Positions 14,230 through 20,368 of a stretch of DNA of 22,945 nt are shown here, piece after piece (position 1 is the stretch's first letter; each line of letters begins with the position of its first letter). This DNA comes from DASXBA01 sp046729895. GTDB lineage: Bacteria > Actinomycetota > Thermoleophilia > Solirubrobacterales > Thermoleophilaceae. The stretch spans positions 1 through 22,945 of the forward strand of contig JBKPHP010000082.1 of the NCBI GenBank assembly GCA_046729895.1. Direction: 5' to 3'. The position numbers and the translations under genes are program-made. The notes below the pieces were generated by a model. It was not told where the DNA came from and did not search any database. It saw only the letters and a list, made by a program, of their open reading frames with translations.

Positions 14230-15468
14230 CTAGACGGCGAAGACGCGCCGGGCGGCGGCCAGCGCCTCGACCAGACGGTCGACATCAGCGCGCGAGTTGT
14301 AGACGTGGAACGAGGCGCGGGCGGTCGCGGGCACGCCCAGCATCCGCATCAGCGGCATCGCGCAGTGGTGGCCCGCGCGTATGCACACGGCCTCGCGGTC
14401 GCACAGCTCGGCCACGTCGTGCGGATGGATGCCGTCGAGGGCGAAGGAGACCACGCCTCCACGCCGTTCCGGGTCCGGAGGCCCGAAGATCCGGATCCCT
14501 TCGACCTCGGGCAGGCGCTCCAGGGCGTAGCCGGTGAGCTCCTTCTCGTGCGCGCGCACGTTCTCCATCCCGAGCGCGGAGAGGTAGTCGACGGCGGCGC
14601 CGAGGCCCACGCCCTCGGCGATCGGGGAGGTGCCGGCCTCGAACTTCCAGGGCAGCTCGTTCCAGGTGGAGGAATCGAACTCCACCTTGGAGATCATGTC
14701 CCCTCCGCCCAGGAAGGGGCGCATCGACTGGAGTAGCTCATGCCGGCCGTGAAGAACCCCTATCCCCGTAGGGCCCAGGGCCTTGTGGCCCGTCCAGGCG
14801 TAGAAGTCGGGGTCGATCTCGCGCACGTCGAGCGGCAGCTGTGGCGCCGCCTGCGAGCCGTCCACGAGCGTGCGAGCGCCCGCGACCCGCGCTCGGCGGA
14901 CGATCTCGGCCACCGGGTTCAAGGTGCCGAGGACGTTCGAGACGTGAGTCACCGCGAGCAAGCGGACTCGCCCCTCCGCCAGGACGGCGTCGAGCTCGTC
15001 CAGCGACAGCTCACCTGTGTCGGACACCGACAGGTAGCGCAGCCGGGCGCCGCGCTCCTCGCACAGGAGCTGCCAGGGCACGATGTTCGAGTGGTGCTCC
15101 ATGTGGGTGATGAGCACCTCGTCGCCCTCGCCGACGTGCTCGCGACCCCAGGCGTAGGCGACAAGGTTGATCGCCTCGGTCGCGTTCTTCGTGAAGATCG
15201 TGTCCGTCGTGTCCCAGCCCACGAAGTCCGCCACCCGCTCTCGCGCGCTCTCGAACAGCTCGGTGGCCTCGCGCGCAAGGGAGTAGACGCCGCGATGGAT
15301 GTTGGCGTTGTGGCGCCGGTAGTAGTCCTCGACGGCGTCGAGCACCGCCTTGGGCTTCTGCGAGGTGGCCGCGGAGTCGAGGTAGACGAGCCGCTTGCCG
15401 TTCACCGTTCGGTCGAGCACCGGGAAATCGGCGCGGAGGTCCGCCAGGGGCTTCTCGGCGACTTTCAT
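14230..15468 (-). CDS. sufS: cysteine desulfurase SufS
   Basis: A 412-residue PLP enzyme that removes sulfur from cysteine and passes it as a persulfide to SufU. YLDSAATSQKPKAVLDAV is at the N-terminus. The PLP lysine is K229 in WTGHKALGPTG, and HMEHHSNIVPW holds the cofactor-stacking histidine. The catalytic cysteine is C369 in RAGHHCAMPLM, with the short loop of group II (SufS) desulfurases. The ATG at 15468 overlaps the sufD stop by one base (TGATG). The longer open frame reaching 16044 is a shadow of sufD. Length and motifs are complete. Confidence 0.96.
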   Translation of the reverse strand: MKVAEKPLADLRADFPVLDRTVNGKRLVYLDSAATSQKPKAVLDAVEDYYRRHNANIHRGVYSLAREATELFESARERVADFVGWDTTDTIFTKNATEAINLVAYAWGREHVGEGDEVLITHMEHHSNIVPWQLLCEERGARLRYLSVSDTGELSLDELDAVLAEGRVRLLAVTHVSNVLGTLNPVAEIVRRARVAGARTLVDGSQAAPQLPLDVREIDPDFYAWTGHKALGPTGIGVLHGRHELLQSMRPFLGGGDMISKVEFDSSTWNELPWKFEAGTSPIAEGVGLGAAVDYLSALGMENVRAHEKELTGYALERLPEVEGIRIFGPPDPERRGGVVSFALDGIHPHDVAELCDREAVCIRAGHHCAMPLMRMLGVPATARASFHVYNSRADVDRLVEALAAARRVFAV

Positions 15469-16742
15469 CACGAGCGCTCCCCGATGAACTCCTTGACCTG
15501 CTCCTCGGCACCGCGCAGCTTCTCGGCGATCCGCCGTCGCACCAGCTCCTCGAGCCCCGGGTCCTCGAGCCGCTGCACGACCTCCTCGAAGTAGCCCTCC
15601 ACGAGCACGCGCACGGCCTCCGAGCGCGAGACCCCGCGGGTCATCATGTAGAAGATCTGGTCCTCGTCGAGCTCGCCCACGGTGCCGCCGTGAGAGGCCG
15701 AGACGTTGTCCGTCTGGACGATCAGCGATGGGATCGCGTCGCTCTTCGCCTTCGGCGACAGCAGCATGGAGTGCGTCTGCAGGTACGTGTGCGTCTCCTG
15801 GGCGCCCGGCACGATGTGGATCAGCCCCTCGTACGAGGAGCGCGACTCGCCGGTGAGCGCTCCCTTCCAAACCGTGTCGCCGGTGGTGTGGCCCTCCTCG
15901 TGCTTGTCGGTGGTGAACAGGTCGAGATGCTCCTCGCGCTCGGTGAAGTAGAGGCCCGTGTGACGCATGTCCGATCCCCGCTCGGCGGTGACGATGTCGA
16001 GCCGCTGCTTCGTGAGGTGCCCGCCCAGGTGCACGGGCACCCACTTGACCCGGGCGTCGCGGCGGATCTCCACGCGCTTGGTCGATATGTCGTGCACCTC
16101 ACCACCGCCCCAGTCCTGGTAGTGGGCCAGGTCGACCTGGGCGCCGGGCTGCGCGTACAGCTCGAAGGCCCCGGCGTGCAGGGCCTGCCCCTCGAAGTCG
16201 GGCGCCAGGCAGTACTCGCGTAGCTTGCACTCGCCGAACTCGCCGACCACCGCGAGGGTGTGCGCGTACTGGGCCGTGCCCGGCTCGTCGATCAACCAGA
16301 CGATCTGGATCGGCTTCTCGACCTGCGAGCCCTTGGGCACGTGCACGAAGGCACCTCCGGTCCAGAGCGCCGCGGTGGCAGCCTGGAACTTGCCCTCGTC
16401 GTAGGGCAGTCGCTTGGCGAAGTGCTGCTCGACCAGCTCCGGATGCTCCTCCAGCGCCTGCTCGAGCGATGTGAGCACGATCTGGTCGTCGCTCACGTGC
16501 GTGTACACGACGCTGGCGCCGCGCTGGACCAGAAGGCCGGCGTGCTCCTCTTCTCCAAGGTGCTCCCCTACGATCTCCGGCAGCTCCTCGAGGGGCTCGT
16601 AGCGCCGCGGCTCCAGCTCGTCGAGCCGCAGCTTGCGGACGTCGGTGGTCCAGAAGCCGGACCGCCGCCAGCGCGGCAGCGGCTCGCGCTCGAAGACCTC
16701 GAGCGCGGCCTGACGGCGATCCTCCACGAACGCGGGGGGCAC
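15468..16742 (-). CDS. sufD: Fe-S cluster assembly protein SufD
   Basis: A 424-residue SufB/D-family protein, partner of SufB and SufC. SufD-like parts are ALWTGGAFVHVPKGSQVEKP, KWVPVHLGGHLTKQRLDIV, SSYEGLIHIVPGAQETHTYLQ and SHGGTVGELDEDQIFYMMTRG near the end. The order next to sufC and the lack of the SufB N-terminal blocks favour SufD. I chose GTG 16742, overlapping the sufC stop (TAGTG), because a perfect GAGGAGGT Shine-Dalgarno in the last sufC codons sits 9 nt upstream; ATG 16769 would place the start before that site, inside sufC. Confidence 0.94.
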   Translation of the reverse strand: MPPAFVEDRRQAALEVFEREPLPRWRRSGFWTTDVRKLRLDELEPRRYEPLEELPEIVGEHLGEEEHAGLLVQRGASVVYTHVSDDQIVLTSLEQALEEHPELVEQHFAKRLPYDEGKFQAATAALWTGGAFVHVPKGSQVEKPIQIVWLIDEPGTAQYAHTLAVVGEFGECKLREYCLAPDFEGQALHAGAFELYAQPGAQVDLAHYQDWGGGEVHDISTKRVEIRRDARVKWVPVHLGGHLTKQRLDIVTAERGSDMRHTGLYFTEREEHLDLFTTDKHEEGHTTGDTVWKGALTGESRSSYEGLIHIVPGAQETHTYLQTHSMLLSPKAKSDAIPSLIVQTDNVSASHGGTVGELDEDQIFYMMTRGVSRSEAVRVLVEGYFEEVVQRLEDPGLEELVRRRIAEKLRGAEEQVKEFIGERS

Positions 16743-17485
16743 TACGCAGCGACCTCCTCGCGCACCCATTCGTAGCCCTTCTCCTCGAGCTCATCCGCGA
16801 GCTCCCGCCTCCCCTCGCGCACGATCCGCCCGTCGAGCATGATGTGCACGAAGTCCGGGCGCACGTACTGCAGGACGCGCGTGTAGTGCGTGATGATCAG
16901 GAAGCCACGCTCGGGCTCACGCATCGCGTTCACGCCGCCTGCGACGATCCGCAGGGCGTCGATGTCGAGACCCGAGTCGGTCTCGTCGAGCACCGCGAGC
17001 TCCGGCTGGAGCATCGCCAGCTGGAGAATCTCGGCGCGCTTCTTCTCGCCGCCCGAGAACCCCTCGTTCAGGTAGCGGCTCGTGAAGTCGCGGTCGATTC
17101 GGAGCAGGTCCATGTTCCGCTTCAGAAGCTCGCCGAACTCCTTGACCTTGATGGGCTCCTCACGCCGAGCGTTCACGGCCATCCGCAGGAAGTTGGCCAC
17201 CGACACACCCGGGATCGTGGCGGGGTACTGGAAGGCCATGAACAGACCCGCCCGGGCCCGCTCGTCAGGGTCGGCGCCGGTTATGTCCTCGCCGTTCAGG
17301 AGCACGCGGCCTTCGGTGACCTCGTAGTTCGGGTTGCCCATGAGCGCGTTGGCGAGCGTGGACTTGCCGGAGCCGTTCGGGCCCATCAACGCGTGCGTCT
17401 CGCCCCTCTTCACGACGAGATCGACGCCGTGGAGGATCTCGCGCTCCTCCGTGCGGACGTGCAGGTTCTGGATCTCGAGCGTCAT
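16742..17485 (-). CDS. sufC: Fe-S cluster assembly ATPase SufC
   Basis: A 247-residue ABC-type ATPase that drives conformational change in SufBCD. Walker A is GPNGSGKST (35-43), FMAFQYPATIPGVSV follows, the signature is FSGGEKKR (143-150), and the SufC-type Walker B/D-loop is LAVLDETDSGLDIDAL. ATG 17485 overlaps by 4 nt (ATGA) the stop of the rrf2 frame when that frame is read through its internal UGA; if rrf2 ended at the UGA, there would be a 179-bp gap upstream with only a weak, distant AAGGA. Translation of sufC is therefore probably coupled to full-length rrf2. Confidence 0.97.
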   Translation of the reverse strand: MTLEIQNLHVRTEEREILHGVDLVVKRGETHALMGPNGSGKSTLANALMGNPNYEVTEGRVLLNGEDITGADPDERARAGLFMAFQYPATIPGVSVANFLRMAVNARREEPIKVKEFGELLKRNMDLLRIDRDFTSRYLNEGFSGGEKKRAEILQLAMLQPELAVLDETDSGLDIDALRIVAGGVNAMREPERGFLIITHYTRVLQYVRPDFVHIMLDGRIVREGRRELADELEEKGYEWVREEVAA

Positions 17486-17940
17486 GCGGTGAGCTGGTCC
17501 TTCTTTCGGGATATCGGCCGAACGAGCTCGGCCAGCGTCATATCGGTGAGCGTGCGGATGATGGAGCCCTGCACGCGCGTCCACAGCAGCTTGGTTGGGC
17601 AGGGATCGTGGCCGGGCTCCCCCTCGCGGACGCACACGAGCGCGCCGTCGGCGTCCGCGGTGATTCACTCGATCGGAGCGATATCGCCCTCCAGCGCCTC
17701 CACGATCTCCGCCATGGAGATCTCGTCGGCCGGCCGGCCGAGCGAGTAGCCGCCGTGGGCGCCGCGCTGGGACTCGACGAGGTCAGCCCGGCGCAGCCGC
17801 TGCACCAGGTGCTCGAGGTACGCCAGCGGCAGCCCCTCTACGTTCGCTATCGAGCCGAGGGAGATCGGCTCGTCGCCATCGCGGCGGGCCAGGTGCGCCA
17901 TCACCCGGATGCCGTACTCGGCTTTGGTGGAGAACATCAT
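17482..17940 (-). CDS. Rrf2-family Fe-S regulator with an in-frame UGA at the first cluster-cysteine position
   Basis: The N-terminal winged helix (MMFSTKAEYGIRVMAHLARR, YLEHLVQRLRRADLVESQRG, GGYSLGRP) and EALEGDIAPIE mark an Rrf2/IscR/SufR-type repressor. TGA follows at 17667-17665 (codon 92), where relatives have Cys (E. coli IscR ligands are C92, C98, C104). The frame continues 60 residues with VCVREG (C103) and DPCPTKLLW (C114), then the usual LW..V, TLAEL end. It stops at TGA 17484-17482 in ATGA overlap with sufC. Total 152 codons, normal for the family. Read literally, the product is a 91-residue protein lacking the cluster domain. Recoding (Sec or Cys), a recent nonsense mutation and a base error all remain possible. 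Confidence 0.8.
17625..17667 (-). promoter_or_regulatory. UGA codon and candidate bacterial SECIS-like hairpin
   Basis: On the minus strand, 5 nt after the UGA (17667-17665), CGCGGACGC (17659-17651) pairs perfectly with GCGTCCGCG (17633-17625). Inside, CGA and TCG can add 3 bp (with a 3-nt bulge), leaving an 8-nt loop whose second base is G and which begins 17 nt after the UGA. This agrees with the general description of bacterial SECIS elements (apical loop about 16-37 nt downstream, G among the first two loop bases). Hairpins are common at this GC content, so this is suggestive only. Confidence 0.4.
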
Positions 17941-17981
17941 CCGGACTCAAATCCTACTCAGCAGGTCGGAGAAAGCCGCGG
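17941..17981 (-). promoter_or_regulatory. promoter region of the suf operon
   Basis: TAGGAT lies 10 nt before the rrf2 ATG (two tandem ATGs, 17940 and 17937). It is flanked by two direct TGAGT copies, a possible operator overlapping the -10. An Rrf2 protein at the head of a suf operon usually represses its own promoter; that role here is inference. Confidence 0.4.
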
Positions 17982-18581
17982 CTACTCGCGCTCGAGCAGC
18001 CGCAGGTCGTGGGCAAGCCGCTCGGGGGTGGCCTGGGAGCCGGGAAACCCGATGCGCTGATAGCCCCGCTTGTCCACCAGCGTGATGCGGGCCTGGTGCT
18101 CCTGGCCGCGCGTCTGGGGCTGGATCGCGAAGCCCCTCCAGACCGGCTCCAGCTGAGCGCGGGTGCCCAGCACGAAATCGATGCGGCCGAGGGCGTGCTG
18201 CTTCGACAGGAAGGCCCGGGCCCGCTCCGCCGTATCCCGCGGCGGGTCGACCGCGATGGCCAGCGCTGGGACGTCGCGGCCCAGGTCGTCGAGGGCGCCG
18301 CGAACCGTCTGCGCCTGGGCGGGGCACGTGTTCTCGCAGGTCGTGTAGAGGAAGGTCACGACCACGGGGCTGCCTCGGAACGAGCGCATCGAGATCCGTC
18401 GTCCATCCTGGTCTCGGAGGTCGAAGTCCGGCGCCCTCACCCCCCCGGGCATGCGCGCGCCGGCAAAGGCGGACGAGGCGGTGGCCGGGTCCTGCTCGTC
18501 CCGGCTCGTCCCAGCCAGCAGCGCGGCGCCGAGGACGAAGGCGCAGAGAAGCGAGAGCGCCAGGACCACGCGCGGGTTCAT
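17982..18581 (-). CDS. SCO1/SenC/PrrC-family copper chaperone or thiol reductase
   Basis: A 199-residue thioredoxin-fold protein tethered by an N-terminal membrane segment (about 5-24). The copper-binding CxxxC is intact as C82-ENT-C86 in FLYTTCENTCP, and the third ligand histidine is H162 in GQEHQARITLVDKRG. AVDPPRDT is the usual SCO segment (VDP.RDT). Family members load copper into the CuA centre of cytochrome c oxidase or keep its cysteines reduced; no oxidase gene is in the window. It lies upstream of rrf2 on the same strand with a 41-bp gap that holds the suf promoter, so it is probably a separate unit. Its own start is ATG 18581 with TAGGCT 8 nt upstream. Confidence 0.9.
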   Translation of the reverse strand: MNPRVVLALSLLCAFVLGAALLAGTSRDEQDPATASSAFAGARMPGGVRAPDFDLRDQDGRRISMRSFRGSPVVVTFLYTTCENTCPAQAQTVRGALDDLGRDVPALAIAVDPPRDTAERARAFLSKQHALGRIDFVLGTRAQLEPVWRGFAIQPQTRGQEHQARITLVDKRGYQRIGFPGSQATPERLAHDLRLLERE

Positions 18582-18604
18582 CCCAGCTCAGCCTAGATGG
18601 TTGA

Positions 18605-18710
18605 TTCACGGCGCCGGTCGCCCGATCGGACGGCCGGAGGCAGGGGAAGCGAGCGCCAACCGGCCTGCGGCTCACCGGGGCGTCCGAGAGGGCGCCCCGG
18701 TACCTTTTTC
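18605..18710 (+). ncRNA. possible small RNA or attenuator leader upstream of the rhodanese-MoeB gene
   Basis: Three hairpins stand in a row: 18614-18619/18624-18629 (6 bp, loop GCCC), 18632-18637/18660-18665 (6 bp around 22 nt), and the terminator at 18674-18701. No plus-strand gene precedes them. The arrangement resembles an aptamer plus terminator or a short sRNA, but no known riboswitch signature is recognised and no clear promoter for it is visible. Confidence 0.4.
18674..18709 (+). terminator. strong intrinsic terminator upstream of the rhodanese-MoeB gene
   Basis: A 12-bp stem (18674-18685/18690-18701, one G-U) with a GAGA tetraloop is followed by ACC and five T residues. The T tract fits only plus-strand transcription. 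It lies just before the promoter at 18719-18746, so it ends an upstream leader or RNA, or blocks read-through. Confidence 0.75.
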
Positions 18711-18718
18711 GGTGACGG

Positions 18719-18746
18719 TTCAGCGGTGCCGAGGGCCCGCTACACT
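18719..18746 (+). promoter_or_regulatory. putative promoter of the rhodanese-MoeB gene
   Basis: TACACT (18741-18746) is a good TAnnnT -10, 10 nt before the ATG. TTCAGC (18719-18724) with a 16-bp spacer is a weak -35 candidate. Confidence 0.5.
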
Positions 18747-18756
18747 TTGTGAAGTA

Positions 18757-19947
18757 ATGGCGAACGCGACAGACGTCATCCGCAAGATCAAGCAGCGTAT
18801 TCGGGAGGTCGATCCGCGCGAGGTCCACGAGCTCATCGAGCCCGGATCGGGCAACGGGGCGGTGATCGTCGACGTCCGGGAGCAGCACGAGTGGGACGAG
18901 TCCCACCTGCCGGGCGCGGTACACGTCCCTCGCGGGCATCTCGAGTCCCGCATCGAGGGGGCGGCTCCGAACAAGAGCGATCGGGTGGTCCTCTATTGCG
19001 CCTCCGGCAGTCGCTCGGCCCTTGCGGCGGACACCATGGAGCAGCTCCTCGGCTACGAGAACGTCGAGTCCATGACCGGCGGGATAACCCTCTGGAAGGA
19101 CCGCGGCTACGAGGTCGAGGTACCTCCCTCGCTGACACCCGAGCAGCGCGAGCGCTACTCCCGTCACGTCCTCATTCCCGAGATCGGTCTCGAGGGCCAG
19201 ATCAAGCTGCTCGAGTCCAAGGTCCTGCTGCTGGGCGCAGGGGGCCTCGGCTCCCCGGCGGCCCTCTATCTCGCCGCCGCGGGCTTGGGGACGCTCGGCA
19301 TCGTCGACAACGACGTGGTGGACCTCTCCAACCTCCAGCGCCAGGTTGCCCACTCCAACGAGCGCATAGGCGTTCCGAAGACCGACTCGGCAGAGACGGC
19401 GATCCGCGAGATAAACCCGGACGTGAAGGTCGAGAAGTACCCGGTCCGGCTCGGCGCCGACAACGTCATGGAGATCATCGAGGGCTACGACGTGATCTTC
19501 GACGGGCTCGACAACTTCCCCACTCGCTATCTCCTGAACGACGCCTCGGTGCGGCTCGGGATCCCCGTCGTCTCGGCCTCCATTCTCGGCTTCGAGGGCC
19601 AGCTCTCGGTCTTCAAGCCGCACGACGGGCCCTGCTACCGCTGCCTCTACCCCACCCCGCCGCCCGCGGAGCTGGCGCCCTCCTGCGGAGCCACGGGAGT
19701 TCTGGGCGTGCTGCCTGGCGTGATGGGCCTGCTCCAGTCGGTCGAGGTCATCAAGCTCGTGATCGGGGCGGGCGACACGCTCAACGGCCGCCTGCTGCTC
19801 TATGACGCTCTGGGCGCGACCTTCACCGAGCTCAAGGTCCGCCGCGATCCGGACTGCCCCATCTGCTCGATCGATCCGAGCGAGATCTCCGAGGAGGAGA
19901 TGGGCAAGTTCCCGGATTACGAAGCCTTCTGCTCTGGCGCGGGCTGA
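18757..19947 (+). CDS. moeB: rhodanese-MoeB/ThiF fusion (sulfur-carrier adenylyltransferase/sulfurtransferase)
   Basis: A 396-residue enzyme that adenylates the Gly-Gly tail of a MoaD/ThiS/CysO-type carrier and converts it to a thiocarboxylate. The N-terminal rhodanese domain (about 12-120) has the active cysteine C81 in YCASGSRS. The C-terminal E1-like domain (about 127-396) has the nucleotide loop GAGGLGS (160-166), NDVVDLSNLQRQ, and zinc cysteines C293/C296 (CYRC) and C367/C370 (CPIC). C310 lies in the ELAPSCGATG segment. The domain order is the reverse of mycobacterial MoeZ, where E1 comes first. The sulfur-carrier gene follows after 133 bp. The carrier could serve molybdopterin or cysteine synthesis. 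Confidence 0.93.
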   Translation: MANATDVIRKIKQRIREVDPREVHELIEPGSGNGAVIVDVREQHEWDESHLPGAVHVPRGHLESRIEGAAPNKSDRVVLYCASGSRSALAADTMEQLLGYENVESMTGGITLWKDRGYEVEVPPSLTPEQRERYSRHVLIPEIGLEGQIKLLESKVLLLGAGGLGSPAALYLAAAGLGTLGIVDNDVVDLSNLQRQVAHSNERIGVPKTDSAETAIREINPDVKVEKYPVRLGADNVMEIIEGYDVIFDGLDNFPTRYLLNDASVRLGIPVVSASILGFEGQLSVFKPHDGPCYRCLYPTPPPAELAPSCGATGVLGVLPGVMGLLQSVEVIKLVIGAGDTLNGRLLLYDALGATFTELKVRRDPDCPICSIDPSEISEEEMGKFPDYEAFCSGAG

Positions 19948-19989
19948 GCGCCCTGCAAACCGGCGCCAGCCTGCGTCATCGGTTGCTCG

Positions 19990-20006
19990 CCTGTGGTAAC
20001 AGGTTT
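19990..20006 (+). terminator. small hairpin after the rhodanese-MoeB gene
   Basis: CCTGT (19990-19994) pairs with ACAGG (19999-20003) around GGTA, followed by TTT. It is a weak terminator candidate between the MoeB-like gene and the sulfur-carrier gene. Confidence 0.35.
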
Positions 20007-20080
20007 CGCTCCCTGCTTCCTTGCCTGGCTTGGTTTTCACGCGCTCAGCTCCGCGCCTAGGCCGTTACCCTCTCGCCCTC

Positions 20081-20368
20081 GTGAGCACGGTCAAGATCCC
20101 GCCGGTGCTCCGGTCGTCGACCGGGGGGGCCAAGGAGGTCGACGCCCAGGGGCGGACGGTGGGGGAGGCCTTGCGCGCCCTCGCCGAACAGCATCCCGCG
20201 ACGCGCAGCCAGCTCTTCTCCGAGGCGGGCGACCTGAACCGCTACGTCAATGTCTACCTGAACGACGAGGACGTGCGGGTGCTCCAGGGACTCGACACCG
20301 AAGTCGGTCCGGGGGACACCCTCGTGATCCTGCCGGCCATGGCCGGGGGGCTAGGGCCGCTCAGGTAG
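20081..20368 (+). CDS. MoaD/ThiS/CysO-family sulfur carrier with a tail beyond Gly-Gly
   Basis: A 95-residue ubiquitin-fold carrier. It starts VSTVKIPPVLR, has TVGEALRALAEQHP and LNRYVNVYLNDEDVR, and ends near GDTLVILPAMAGG. Carriers of this type must end in Gly-Gly to be adenylated; here LGPLR follows. The two Gly codons are a run of six G (20345-20350). With five G the frame would read GG then TAG at once. So the tail may be a one-base artefact or mutation, or a real extension needing protease trimming. The start is GTG 20081, aligned with the family; the frame back to 20021 adds no family sequence. The last 8 bp overlap the converging MFS gene. Confidence 0.85.
   Translation: MSTVKIPPVLRSSTGGAKEVDAQGRTVGEALRALAEQHPATRSQLFSEAGDLNRYVNVYLNDEDVRVLQGLDTEVGPGDTLVILPAMAGGLGPLR

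Noticed and set aside
18605..18710. SAM, cobalamin, TPP or Moco riboswitch
   Set aside because: I compared the conserved cores from memory and found no convincing match; left as an unclassified leader or small RNA.
17947..20040. 697-codon open frame on the minus strand opposite the rhodanese-MoeB gene
   Set aside because: It is antisense to a gene with complete catalytic motifs, has low-complexity Arg/Gly/Pro/Asp composition and no recognisable domain; long antisense frames are expected at this GC content.
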